In this document: positions 57,801 to 64,000 of the stretch, one piece after another
How positions within the stretch are numbered: position 1 is the stretch's first letter
Layout: each line of letters starts with the position of its first letter
DNA from: Amphiura filiformis
Lineage: Eukaryota; Echinodermata; Ophiuroidea; Amphilepidida; Amphiuridae
DNA length: 64,000 nucleotides
Assembly: GCF_039555335.1 (NCBI RefSeq)
Contig: NC_092637.1
Location: 41,432,990 to 41,496,989 of the forward strand
Reading direction: 5' to 3'
Translations under genes and position numbers: made by a program
Notes under the pieces: model-generated
The model's input: only the letters and a program-made list of their open reading frames with translations
Databases searched by the model: none
Told to the model about the DNA's origin: nothing

Positions 57801-60784
57801 GAATTTCAGTTGTTCTTAATATGCATGATTTAGGAGCCGCCGATGTTTTGCGAGCCGCCAAATGCACATCTTTGACTCTCTGAATAATAAGCCACATTTG
57901 GTTTACAAAATCGAAAAAAAAGAAGAAAAAAAAAAGAAGATCTTGCACCCTAATATTTTATAGAGTCAATGAAAAAACAAAAAACGAAGATATTTACACT
58001 GATACCAATGTTTCCTTTTTAAGGAGCTTTCTCGGCATTAGACTTTGATTTGTATTGCCCAAAATAAGCGAACGGGTAAAACAATGTGTTATTGCGAGTT
58101 TATTTTTTTTTCTGCTGATTCGCTTTGATTCTGAATGTAGTATTATAATAATTATGACTTCGATGGAAAATTCTGATGGTGCAGCCGAATTTTAAATAGC
58201 GCACACTAAACAAATGTTACGAAAATTACTTTTTATTTCCGTTTGTCTCGTGAAATATGAATTGACATTAAACAAAATACTTATTAATATGGGCCACTAC
58301 TCTGAGAAAAGGACCCCATGCCCAGTCAAATTATAGAGTTTCTCTCCAAAAGGCATTAAGTCCAATAGTTGCCTTGTGTCACATTTTCTGGTATATTTTT
58401 ACATTTTTTAAAGTATAAATTACAATAAACGATCGGAATGGATATATTTGTAACTCTAGATTATTCTCTAACTGTTTTCAATATAAGTTTTTCCCCTTAA
58501 AAATGGTTGCCATTGGAATTCATTGGACTTAATGCCTTTTGGAACCAAACACAAATATTTTCTTTAACATTTATTGTTTTCTTTTTCGCACGTGTGGTTA
58601 TACAGATTTGCAATTATTTTTATTAAATATAACAAAAAACATTTTATTACTATTCTACTGCTCCAATGTTATTAGATTGGCAATGTTACTGTCACTTACT
58701 TTTAGGAATATCTTCAAATAAAATATTCCACAAAGCAGCCTTTGGATTTAATGCCTTTTGGAAACAAACTCTTATAAATACACAGTAATTTACGTTGCAG
58801 CATGCTGCAGTTACTGTCCGTTTTCCTATACACAATACACAGTGCTCTCACCATTGACGCGTGACCTCTACAAACAGTGTATGTTATAGGTATATGGGCA
58901 TTGCCTAGTTAACATCACTGTGTGAAAAATAACCGGCCAATATTTTAACTATTCTTCAAACTTCTAGCAAATATATTTCTCTAACATGACCTAAAATTAC
59001 AGCTAGGTTAGATGTTCAGAAGGGGTCGCACTTTCGTAGAATATGAGTGAGGGCAAAGCATAGCTAGCTCATAGCTAGCCAACTCCCCGTGTTAATTGAA
59101 TGGAGATTTGACCGAAAATATTGAGCTATATTGGTAACGGACCGCTCCGTTCTGAAGGTTGCCACAAAAAACGGTACAAGCTACATTTAAACTATTCTAA
59201 ATAGGTTCTCGAAAATATAGTTTTGTAACATGTCCTAAATTTTTAGCTAATTTAGATGTTTGGAGAGGGTCGCACTTCTGTGTTTTAGGAAGGATATGTA
59301 AACGACAGATAACACCAAAAATATGAAGAAATTATTTCCAAACCGTGTTAAGTCAACAATCATTATGTTGCTCATTTTGAAGAATGCTGGTTAACAAAAA
59401 GCAGGTCATTGTCTCATTTCGTGAACAAAGGTACACATACCATTGTTTCCTTTCGTTTCCTTTATAATCGGTTACCCAACTGAAGCTATAGTACCAGCTT
59501 TATTGCGATGTCGCACATGTAAAACAGACACTTGTGCACAACCAGAGAAGATCTGATTTAATCAGTTGAGCTGCTTCAATGAGTGTTATCTTGGTTTAAT
59601 AGCTTTTAATGGGGTTTAAGTCCTGCAAAGGTCGAGATGAATTCTACTGTAGACATGACTGCATCATGGTTGGGAATTATTGTTACCATGTTATAACGCA
59701 TTGCGAAATAATACATTATAATAGAGTGAACAGATCCGGTACCAGCTGTAAATGTGCGCGTGCTTTACATTGGATTATGATTCTCGCATTTATATTCATG
59801 AGAACGACCATATCGCATGGCGTTACGTGCCTTTGTGTTTACGCTGTAGCAGATGCAGAGTTAGAGTATCATTACATACTTCATGGAATTCGTCCTAACC
59901 CAGTGATCCGATAACCTAATATCAGGATATAATTATGATTTTTGTTCTTTCTCTCTAGCCTTTAAGTTGTTACAGTTGCAGCGCGTCAAACAAGTGCAAC
60001 CCATGTACAGAAGCGCAAGATGCTAAAACACATGAAGTTGAAGAGTGCAGTGAAGATCAGGTCAGATGTGGGGTAAGTTGCTAAAAGGGCCCAGTGGCGT
60101 AGCTATAGTATAAGTGGTATGGATGGGGTGACCAAGGAGGAGCTTCTACCTGTATGACATCATGTCCTCTCCTTGCTTCCCTATAATCGTTTTAGACTTT
60201 AAACCCCCTTTTTTGACCATTTTCGTCCAATGTCAAAAGTGAACTTATTCATTACACGGGTTCGCATTTATAACACTTTTAGGACTTCAGACTTGGACAT
60301 AATATATACGGTAATATATAGCTGAACAAAAAAGGTAACGATATGGATTGGTGATAGCATTGAGTCAATCTGGCTGACATTGGTGATATGTCCTCTGGGC
60401 CCACAGGGCAGTGTTTTCATGAGCTATTGGACCGAGGGACCAATTTATTTCGTGCAAATCGGATAATTGTATAGGCCTTACCGCTTACAATTTAATTTTT
60501 CTTTATCATCTTTCTTAACTACGCAGGCCGTTGTTTACGAGCAACATGGCAAGTTCCACAACATGTCACGTGGCTGCTTTCCGCGCCAAGAGTGTCAAAG
60601 TGATGATATGCCGTACCTGTGCCAGACAATAGCTGAAGGCAATATCACCAAGTGCGTTAGTTGTTGCCAGGATTCGGGTTGTAACCACAAGGAAAGAGAA
60701 CAGCTGAAAAATTCGGGCGTGCACATGATGCGAGGTTTTACTGTCCTTATTGCGTGCCTTGTCATGTCGAAGGTGTCATATTAA
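36747..60784 (+). CDS. EGF-repeat plus Ly6/uPAR (three-finger) putative GPI-anchored surface protein, 10 coding exons
   Basis: Joining 36747-36822, 39982-40098, 41547-41669, 42537-42659, 43743-43868, 54109-54240, 57312-57434, 57604-57647, 59959-60072 and 60527-60784 gives 1236 nt, an uninterrupted 411-residue frame. Every junction has AG/GT signals and matching phase. Order: signal peptide (about 1-19), EGF1 (26-64, no calcium signature), EGF2-6 (65-273, each beginning D/E-I-D/N-E-C and carrying the CxNxxGS(F/Y)xCxC core of calcium-binding, hydroxylatable EGFs), a Thr/Val-rich linker (274-288), an LU three-finger domain (from Cys292, ending CCQDSGCN) and a hydrophobic tail (about 394-406). 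By family knowledge this is a secreted or membrane-anchored extracellular protein for adhesion or ligand binding; its actual partner is unknown. The five residues after the hydrophobic stretch make a short TM tail an alternative to a GPI signal. Additional exons, including an upstream 5'UTR exon, may be missed. Confidence 0.8.
36968..38669. mobile_element. Inverted-repeat element in intron 1 (AGGGCGAATTTCTCGA ends)
   Basis: Left AGGGCGAATTTCTCGA and right inverse TCGAGAAATTCGCCCT. The arms are filled with AAGCCT/AGGCTT words (36990-37130, 38420-38650). The centre includes the GAAGGCCCAATTGA array 37785-38320. Confidence 0.7.
37785..38320. repeat. Tandem array of the GAAGGCCCAATTGA unit
   Basis: Three diverged units, each with AACTTTTGCAAAATGAAGGC, TACTATTATGGTGTACAATTT and GTTGGGTGTCCAAAGCAGAA; period about 190-220 bp. 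Related to 15140-15480. Confidence 0.75.
38680..39380. other. Intron 1 remainder, nothing recognised
   Basis: A short snap-back of AGTCCGAA/TTCGGACCAGCGCAGT words at 38690-38785; otherwise no structure seen. Confidence 0.4.
39388..39882. mobile_element. MITE of the GACCTGAGCGCAAGAAG family, copy B (intron 1)
   Basis: Left TTGAAGACCTGAGCGCAAGA and right inverse CTTGCTCTCAGGTCTT. About 490 bp, non-coding; ends 99 bases before exon 2. Confidence 0.85.
39982..40098 (+). CDS. Exon 2: EGF-like domain 1 (non-calcium type)
   Basis: Acceptor TTTTTCTACAG, donor CACAG|GTTAGT, 117 nt, phase 1 to 1. Encodes one six-cysteine EGF module (spacing C-3-C-6-C-8-C-1-C-10-C counted between cysteines). It lacks the D-x-D-E-C start and the Asn/Asp hydroxylation core found in the other five modules, so it should not bind calcium in the usual way and is the most diverged EGF of the gene. 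Confidence 0.8.
40487..40597 (+). pseudogene. Decayed EGF exon in intron 2
   Basis: From about 40513 the frame reads DNCNSNGVS...GSFTRICNAGYSG, matching position by position the HNCNANAYC...GSFMCTCNAGYSGDG of exon 4, and the bases align closely as well. Two framework cysteines are lost (to Ser and Arg), the DIDEC start is gone and no donor site follows the turn, so it cannot be a working module. I read it as a relic of a former EGF exon between modules 1 and 2. Confidence 0.6.
40720..40897 (-). mobile_element. tRNA-derived SINE in intron 2
   Basis: On the - strand: TGGCCTAGCGGTACGGGA (A box TRGCNNAGYGG exact), GGGCGCTCGTATCCCGG (B box-like), then the body GTGCCCTTAGGCAAGGCTCT and CCACCCAGGTGTATTTAATA, ending GGTACCTGGGAAGG. 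The body is the widespread metazoan SINE type with a LINE-like tail. Lies between the decayed EGF exon and exon 3. Confidence 0.8.
41405..41475. repeat. ATG/CAT trinucleotide microsatellite
   Basis: (GAT)n running into its inverse (ATC)n, forming a hairpin about 75 bases before exon 3. Shorter traces precede exons 4 and 7 at the equivalent position. Confidence 0.85.
41547..41669 (+). CDS. Exon 3: calcium-binding-type EGF domain 2
   Basis: Acceptor TTTTGTACAG, donor GCATAG|GTTAGT, 123 nt, phase 1-1. Begins DIDEC and contains the core CTNTDGSFICTC. The usual aromatic residue of the GYSGDG turn after the core is replaced (GDSGDG). It is nearly identical in plan and in flanking intron to exons 4 and 7, showing recent duplication. 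Confidence 0.85.
41822..41852 (+). pseudogene. Linker-exon copy after EGF exon 3 (decayed or alternative)
   Basis: Following CAACAACAACAG, the phase-1 frame reads DPAVDPVPQ, parallel to the exon 8 linker. No GT donor appears where exon 8 has one; the frame stays open to a TAA near 41982. It is either a dead copy of the linker exon or could act as an alternative terminal exon giving a soluble truncated protein. Confidence 0.5.
42537..42659 (+). CDS. Exon 4: calcium-binding-type EGF domain 3
   Basis: Acceptor TTTTGTACAG, donor GCGCAG|GTTAGT, 123 nt, phase 1-1. Begins EINEC, a weaker calcium signature than DIDEC, with core CTNTDGSFMCTC and the normal GYSGDG turn. Closest paralogue is exon 3; the two share intron sequence on both sides. 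Confidence 0.85.
42811..42843 (+). pseudogene. Linker-exon copy after EGF exon 4 (decayed)
   Basis: After TTTTTCAACAACAG the phase-1 frame reads DPAVDPVTQEV and then stops at TGA. The same intron sequence that precedes exon 8 precedes this copy. Using it would truncate the protein after EGF3. Confidence 0.5.
42944..43621. mobile_element. MITE with CCCAGCAAACAC-type inverted ends, TA target
   Basis: Ends CCCAGTAAACACAAAACG and its inverse CGTTTTTGTGTTTGCTGGG, flanked by TA at 42942-42943 and 43622-43623. Interior consists of inverted copies of GTCGGGTTATATAAAGG and AAACGTTTT words. The paralogous block at 41935-41955 has the uninterrupted site TTCAAGTGTTACTGAGC, proving insertion at a TA. No coding capacity. 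Confidence 0.85.
43743..43868 (+). CDS. Exon 5: calcium-binding-type EGF domain 4
   Basis: Acceptor TATTTTTAAAG, donor GTGATG|GTATGT, 126 nt, phase 1-1. Begins DIDEC with core CNNSYGSYVCTC. More diverged from exons 3, 4 and 7 than those are from each other. It is followed by the 10.2-kb transposon-filled intron 5. Confidence 0.82.
44380..44452. repeat. Degenerate TTAGGG-like stretch in intron 5
   Basis: Irregular GGGTTA/GGGTAG words; similar stretches at 41060-41170, 42270-42300 and 53115-53170. They form part of the duplicated intron block. Confidence 0.7.
45597..45980. mobile_element. MITE with GGCTGTTTGATGTG end, copy 1, inside the RTE
   Basis: Reverse complement of 47555-47856 over most of its length (AACTATAGATGGCGCTATTT, GAAACAAGCA, AAATAGCGCCACCAATTTTG). 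The right end is diverged, so its boundary is approximate. Confidence 0.65.
46182..46811. mobile_element. MITE of the GACCTGAGCGCAAGAAG family, copy C, inside the RTE endonuclease
   Basis: Left GAAAACCTGAGTGCAAGAAG and right inverse CTTCTTGCGCTCAGGTCTTC; an extra internal GAGCGCAAGAAGACCGTAAG lies at 46592. AAAT(GA) occurs at both borders, as a target duplication, and removing the insert restores the RTE frame ..HDSLN|DNGERLVNLCQ. Confidence 0.8.
47555..47856. mobile_element. MITE with GGCTGTTTGATGTG / ACATCAAACAAC ends, copy 2, inside the RTE
   Basis: Both termini present: GGCTGTTTGATGTGATCA and ACATCAAACAAC. About 300 bp; inverted relative to copy 1. Confidence 0.75.
48061..48700 (+). pseudogene. 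RTE-like reverse transcriptase core, dead
   Basis: Motifs NYRGISL, NQAGFSPGRRCAQQIHI, VTFVDFKKAFDSIN and VLAPFLFIILVDYLL are clear. The usual QGD before VLAPF reads QDE, and the catalytic FADD box reads LDFAADIAL (about 48573-48600) after a stop and shift, so a catalytic aspartate is lost as well. Confidence 0.85.
49655..51160 (-). pseudogene. Reverse transcriptase half of the CR1/jockey-type LINE
   Basis: Motifs from right to left: KKAAGPNGLPGRLIREFA, WKDATIAPIPK, LRPISLTSLLAKVCEGFV, VVTDFSKAFDCIDHTL, catalytic YVDD in KSFKYVDDLTL (about 50360-50395, third frame), then PTCQYAAPVWHGSITNDQ..LERIQKRACRIILG and the C-terminus to 49655. Broken into 153-, 85- and 152-codon pieces by frameshifts near 50700 and 50470 and a stop near 50115, though the active site is preserved. 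Confidence 0.85.
51165..52613 (-). pseudogene. Endonuclease (EEP) half of the CR1/jockey-type LINE
   Basis: From 52613: a basic N-terminus, then FLTNARSLMNKFDELEILL (the start motif of APE-type endonucleases), VVTETWQPDRV after a one-base shift near 52205, VILGDFN and SDHNTV, the metal-binding and catalytic motifs. The 343-codon ORF (52196-51165) carries the second half of the endonuclease and the linker to the reverse transcriptase. Catalytic residues are intact; one or more frameshifts break the gene. Confidence 0.8.
53240..54100. other. Intron 5 remainder before exon 6
   Basis: Part (53115-53400) matches the duplicated intron block upstream of exons 3 and 4; 53400-54050 shows nothing recognisable. 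Confidence 0.45.
54109..54240 (+). CDS. Exon 6: calcium-binding-type EGF domain 5
   Basis: Acceptor TTTTGTACAG, donor TGTACAG|GTTAGT, 132 nt, phase 1-1. Begins DIDEC with core CYNNGGSYQCVC. The sequence just upstream of the acceptor resembles that before exons 3 and 4, so it belongs to the same duplicated set although separated by the LINE nest. Confidence 0.83.
54380..54860. repeat. Tandem repeat, about 150-bp unit, three copies (intron 6)
   Basis: CCAAGATGGTGGCCG, TTTTGAACCAGAG and TCGTGTACAAAGACAC recur at about 54390-54440, 54545-54600 and 54695-54750. Contains the inverted pair CAAGATGGTG / CACCATCTTG. Confidence 0.8.
55283..55565 (-). mobile_element. tRNA-Leu-derived SINE, copy 2 (intron 6)
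   Basis: On the - strand: GTGGCCGAGCGGTCTAAGGC (A box), GGATTCGAGCCCC (B box), then CTCTGCCGAACTAAATTTTC, CGAAGAGTGGTGTGGCACCC and a tail rich in AAGGAG words. An 89-codon ORF across it is a SINE by-product. Confidence 0.7.
55610..56010. repeat. Dispersed repeat, second copy of the 23625-24260 family
   Basis: Shares several 20-base words in the same order with 23625-24260, with about 200 bp less between them. It directly follows the SINE 5' flank. Confidence 0.65.
56030..56610. other. Intron 6, nothing recognised
   Basis: Non-coding; no repeat partner noticed in the window. Confidence 0.4.
56725..57235. repeat. Minisatellite of AACCCCAGATAAGGCGCCTT units arranged as a palindrome
   Basis: About 13 units of 21-23 bp in one orientation (56725-57024) then about 9 in the other (57028-57235). 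Unit variants follow the same order in both arms (..GAGACGTA.., ..AAAGCAGT.., ..AAATAAGGCGCC.., ..AAGGAA..), so it is a true inverted duplication. Ends 77 bases before exon 7. Confidence 0.85.
57312..57434 (+). CDS. Exon 7: calcium-binding-type EGF domain 6
   Basis: Acceptor CCTTTTTACAG, donor TGCACAG|GTTAGT, 123 nt, phase 1-1. Begins DIDEC, core CTNIVGSFICTC, turn GYIGDG. Its downstream intron matches the introns after exons 3 and 4 for roughly 150 bases and leads to the functional linker exon. Confidence 0.85.
57604..57647 (+). CDS. Exon 8: 44-nt linker exon, splice phase adaptor 1 to 0
   Basis: Acceptor CATATCCAACAG, donor AAAT|GTAAGT. Read in phase 1 it encodes VTEDPVTQKTAVTAN, a short Thr/Val-rich spacer. 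Its 44 nt convert the phase-1 chain of EGF exons to the phase-0 start of the LU exon: without it exon 7 could not join exon 9 in frame, which is the main argument that it is real. In the parallel copies after exons 3 and 4 an upstream AG (CAACAACAG) is kept; here that AG has become AT and the next AG, nine bases downstream, is used. The pyrimidine tract is weak. Confidence 0.65.
57660..58320. other. Intron 8, first part, nothing recognised
   Basis: AT-rich; a purine tract at 57914-57940 yields a low-complexity ORF. Confidence 0.4.
58346..58545. mobile_element. Small inverted-repeat element (CCAAAAGGCATTAAGTCCAA)
   Basis: CCAAAAGGCATTAAGTCCAAT at 58346 and its exact inverse ending at 58542; a third partial copy (TTAATGCCTTTTGGAAAC) at 58748. 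Possibly a MITE or a duplicated half. Confidence 0.6.
58970..59285. repeat. Diverged direct duplication in intron 8
   Basis: AACATGACCTAAAATTACAGCTAGGTTAGATG...GGGTCGCACTT at 58982 recurs at about 59227 with changes. The 101-codon ORF at 59609-59914 nearby has no motif or splice support and was not called. Confidence 0.6.
59959..60072 (+). CDS. Exon 9: first half of Ly6/uPAR (LU) domain
   Basis: Acceptor TTCTTTCTCTCTAG (strong), donor TGTGGG|GTAAGT, 114 nt, phase 0-0. Starts PLSCYSCSASNKCNPC, the characteristic LU opening (L-x-C-Y-x-C), with two further cysteines before the donor. Splitting an LU domain over two exons is usual for this family. Confidence 0.8.
60527..60784 (+). CDS. Exon 10: second half of LU domain, C-terminal anchor and stop
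   Basis: Acceptor CTTAACTACGCAG; open in phase 0 to TAA at 60782-60784. Carries GC...EC...LC...KC..CC....CN, the LU closing signature, two N-glycosylation sequons (NMS, NIT), then a hydrophilic stem with an N-S-G triplet (possible omega site near residue 388-390) and the hydrophobic stretch FTVLIACLVM, followed by SKVSY. This reads as a GPI-attachment signal, though a hydrophobic extreme terminus would be more usual. The two halves together give 13 cysteines outside the tail, an odd number. Confidence 0.78.
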   Translation, partial: AVVYEQHGKFHNMSRGCFPRQECQSDDMPYLCQTIAEGNITKCVSCCQDSGCNHKEREQLKNSGVHMMRGFTVLIACLVMSKVSY

Positions 60785-60807
60785 GCATCGCAACATTCAA
60801 AGAGCCA

Positions 60808-60813
60808 ATTAAA
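60808..60813 (+). promoter_or_regulatory. Candidate polyadenylation signal of the EGF-LU gene
   Basis: ATTAAA, the commonest variant hexamer, lies 24 bases after the stop codon, with a G/T-rich stretch following. It would give a very short 3'UTR; an AATAAA at about 61487 beyond the CATG-rich MITE is the alternative. Confidence 0.3.
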
Positions 60814-60889
60814 AGTATTGGGCAGTGAGAGAATTAATGTTGTCATAAAAAGAATACCCTGGAAACAAGTAGATTCACTAAAAAATAAT

Positions 60890-61324
60890 CCCAGGCAAAA
60901 ATTTAGGCATGCGTCATACCCATGAACATGCCAAGAACATGCCCTATTTTCGCTAACAACGGGCATGAATTTTCGTGGATTTGGGAAATGTTGATGGGTT
61001 GTTCATGCTCACGCATGAATATTCATGCCCTTGCATGTTTTGTTTTGTTTGTTTGTTTTTGTCATGCGTTTAGTCAGAGCCTTGACATGTTCAGGGCATG
61101 TTCTTTGGTAACTCATGGGCATGAATCGCGGTCAATGTCAAATTTTCTCTACTTCCATGCCCATACATTTCTTAATTCCTAATTAACCACCCATGAATTC
61201 TTGAGAGAGAATTTTCATGCCATATACAAAACAAAAGAATCAGAATTTCTTGCCTTGTTCATGCCATGAACATGCCATATTCATGGCCTGATTTGCATAG
61301 CAACCAGTAGCGAATTTGCCTGGG
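60890..61324. mobile_element. CATG-rich MITE just downstream of the gene (CCCAGGCAAA ends)
   Basis: CCCAGGCAAAAATT at 60890 and inverse GAATTTGCCTGGG ending at 61324, with TAAT on both outer sides. Interior is dominated by CATGAACATGCC words in both orientations. It starts about 105 bases after the stop codon. Confidence 0.7.
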
Positions 61325-61329
61325 TAATC

Positions 61330-62050
61330 TACTTTTAACAATAGACATTAATCTCTGTTGGTGAATCATAAATGACCCCTAGAACTTCTTGCAATATTCC
61401 TTAATTTTAATGAATACATTTTTCGATTGTTGGAAACTGGCCTTTGTATAGCATTTTTAGGCCATAATTTGCTCTAACAAAATAACAATAAAATTGCATA
61501 ATTTCCCCAAACCAACTATTTCCTTCTGCAATTCTACGTAGGAACAGATTGGTTTATTTAAAACAAGATTAAAATGCAAAATTGATGCACTTATAAATTA
61601 TGCATGAGCAAATTTGCATAATATTAACATAATAAATTATAAAACTTCCTTTTCTGGAAGCTTAGACTAAAGTCTAATTTTTTAAATGGTACGCATTTAC
61701 TGGTTTTTACCCATCTGATAATAGTCAATATTATTCTCCACATCACTCAAATATACCGTTTGCAGGTCATGAAGTAGGATTAAACAGCTATGTTGAGTTA
61801 CACATACCGGTCAGTATGTATACTTTTATTATATAGGCCTACACAATTTTACATTTACTTTTAATTATTACAAAGTAGGTAATGGTGCCTCCAACGGACA
61901 CGGTATAAAACACACCAAGGATCAAAGGATGATACAAGAGGATTCCTAGAATATATAAAAACAAAAAAGATTCGAGCCAGGTATACCAACTTGGTGTGGG
62001 GAACAAAGACAAGATAAAAAATTAATGCAGTATGTAAACCAGAATGGTGT
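61330..62050. other. No gene recognised
   Basis: AT-rich intergenic sequence. Confidence 0.4.
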
Positions 62051-62059
62051 ACATACACT

Positions 62060-62345
62060 GTTACGTCTGCACTAGAAAAAATCCAAAACCACGGGGATGG
62101 TAGACAAAGTTAACAAAAATACAAGCGACGTTTCGAGCAGATGAACTGCTCTTCTTCAGGGACAGACACTAAAATATAAAAGCAAATAACGAAAACCACA
62201 TACTGTAGTTTAAAAAAATTCAAGTAAAAAACTGAAGGCAAGTTCAAATAGAACTCCGTAGCAAACAAAGCTCAGAGCAAAATAAACACGACTTACCTCT
62301 TTGAAAGACGGTTCACTACTTATTTAGCTATTAGTTATCCCCTGC
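62060..62345 (-). mobile_element. Penelope-like element tail fragment (tentative)
   Basis: The - strand at 62160-62121 reads CTGAAGAAGAGCAGTTCATC then TGCTCGAAACGTCGC, the kind of motif found at the ends of Penelope-like elements. It folds as GAGCAG-loop-CTGCTC between CTGAAGA and GAAAC, like a hammerhead core. No reverse transcriptase is seen nearby. Confidence 0.4.
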
Positions 62346-62349
62346 TTGC

Positions 62350-62930
62350 TATGCAATACGAAAAATATCACTGGTTTGAGTATGCATGGTTTAAGGTCCT
62401 ATCTCATGAGATCGCAGAGTTGTCAATGCTAGTGCAATAAATTTAATTGTAATTGATGACTCCAGTGGAAGAAATAACTAAGTGTTCAGAAGAAGTTTTA
62501 TGAATATAAAAGGTCTGATCTATTCATTTTCATTTTCATATAGGTCAAGAACATTCACATTTCATAAAAATTATTGAAAATGACCTATGAACTGTTGTCA
62601 CTTAGACGTTCACCCACAAAGAGTGAAGATTATGATTCGCGGCTTTTATTTAAGAAATAAAGGGTAATGTCTTATCCGTTACACCCCAAAAACGAAGATA
62701 GGGTCTACTATGTTTCTTACACCTGAATGTTGGTACCAATTATACACCTTTTCCACGGAAGTCTTCAGCTAACAAATTGCTTTGCTTGTTGTCATGCTGT
62801 AATTATGAAGTGTATTTTGTGCCGAGTACACTAAGCAGAATATTATATTTTGTCGAGAAAATCAAAAGTATCTTAGAAGAAGGAAGACCACTAGTGTTAT
62901 ACGGGCAAGTTGTTACGGTGCTCACTTCTC
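62350..62930. other. No gene recognised
   Basis: Intergenic AT-rich sequence up to the GA array. Confidence 0.4.
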
Positions 62931-62932
62931 CA

Positions 62933-63046
<114 letters not shown>

Positions 63047-63829
63047 ACGACAAGTGAATTTCGCGATCTAGCCCATATCTGTCATTTTGCTATCTCGTTT
63101 TGTCATTTTGCGATCCCTACTAGCGAGATCGCAAAATACATTTACAAAGTAGTTGTATTTCGCGATCTGTGACTATAATCGGGAACCAATAGAACACCGC
63201 GAACCGTCAAATCAGCGAAATCAGCCTCGTACTACGTGAATGTTTTACCGATGTCAACTTGATTCACGGAGTGAATTTTGTATTTTGTGTGATGTTTCAC
63301 CCAGAAATGTCATTTTTTGGTTACCGAATAAAACAAAATATGGCAAAATATTATGTCGCTGGTTCACTGGCAACGTTAGTAGTCCACAGAAAGCCGAGTT
63401 GGACCAAGACATGGACGCCGGTCGACGAAGGGGTGTGTGAGTGTGTGGCTCGGCTGTGGAATTCGGCAGTCATACCCAGCAAATTGTGGTCGCATCATTT
63501 CGATCAAATTGATTTGCTATCTAAATCACGTCGTTGTTCTGCGAATTGTCATTGACAAGGAGACCAGTATCTAGTATGCTTTATACGACCCAAGGTATGA
63601 TATTGAATCAGATGTGTTTTCATATGCTTGCCAAATCAAATTTTATAAAATTAAAAGGCCCATATAAAATAAATAGCTGTACATGTACATGTATGTCATG
63701 GTATGACATACTTTTAATACTGCCATTATAATTACTGCCGTGTGTACTGACTAATAATCATGATTGAATATATTAAAAACCATGTGTATAGAACTGTACT
63801 CGTGGTAGACCTAAATACGTACATAACAT

Positions 63830-64000
63830 AGGTTTTCAACCTAGATAGTAGAGGTTAGTTGAAATCAGGTTGAAATTTCAACGATGATACAACATACGTA
63901 GGCCTATTAAGTCCATCAGGTTGAAGTCCTTTTACAAATACAGCATGATTTCAACCTGATTTCGACATCGAAATTGATTTCGATGTCGAAATTTCAATGT
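63830..64000. repeat. Start of a GGTTGAAAT/ATTTCAACC inverted-repeat element, cut by the window end
   Basis: TTTCAACCT, CAGGTTGAAATTTCAACG, TCAGGTTGAAGTCC, TTTCAACCTGATTTCG and a palindrome TTTCGACATCGAAATTGATTTCGATGTCGAAA succeed each other; the other end lies beyond the window. Confidence 0.55.

Noticed and set aside
59609-59914. 101-codon cysteine-containing ORF in intron 8
   Set aside because: No EGF or LU spacing, no acceptor/donor in a compatible phase, and cysteine placement is irregular.

Overview
This is a gene-poor, AT-rich, intron-bearing animal genomic window. GT-AG introns, phase-1 EGF exons, tRNA-derived SINEs, degenerate LINEs of RTE and CR1/L2/jockey type and very many short inverted-repeat transposons suggest a marine invertebrate. 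A deuterostome such as an echinoderm or hemichordate is my best guess, but that is inference: no single marker fixes the taxon.

Only one host gene is convincing. It lies on the + strand from 36747 to 60784 and has ten coding exons: a signal-peptide exon, six EGF-like exons (all phase 1-1, the last five with calcium-binding-type signatures), a 44-nt linker exon that changes the splice phase from 1 to 0, and two exons encoding a Ly6/uPAR (three-finger, LU) domain with a hydrophobic C-terminus, probably a GPI-anchor signal. The spliced reading frame is 1236 nt, 411 residues, open throughout. The locus grew by duplication of an EGF exon together with its introns and linker exon: decayed linker copies sit at about 41822 and 42811, and a decayed EGF exon at about 40487-40597.

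1-36.7 kb holds no host gene that I recognise. It is a nest of repeats: a dispersed repeat complex (2.5-7 kb and 11-12.4 kb), RTE 3' fragments (5.7 and 12.4 kb), a large inverted-repeat element with an AT-rich core (7.0-8.7 kb), a LINE 3' end (10.0-10.65 kb), three neighbouring TA-flanked MITE boundaries (12.8-13.8 kb), an 82-83 bp minisatellite (17.3-17.9 kb), an hAT-type MITE with an 8-bp target duplication nested in another element (18.2-19.8 kb), a tRNA-Leu-like SINE and a 4-bp-target element (20.8-21.6 kb), a ~145-bp GC-rich satellite (22.1-23.6 kb), nested MITEs (25.5-26.0 kb), a ~3-kb DNA transposon with long terminal inverted repeats and an unrecognised broken protein (28.0-31.05 kb), and an L2/CR1-like LINE inside a MITE (32.4-35.0 kb).

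The host gene's introns are also transposon-filled. Intron 1 has a 1.7-kb inverted-repeat element and a MITE. Intron 5 (10 kb) holds an RTE-like LINE on the + strand interrupted by two kinds of MITE and by a near full-length CR1/jockey-type LINE on the - strand. A large palindrome of 22-bp minisatellite units lies just upstream of EGF exon 7. Downstream of the gene (60.9-64 kb) are a CATG-rich MITE, a Penelope-like tail motif and a ~100-bp GA microsatellite. All element family names are from sequence motifs and memory of families; no database search was possible.
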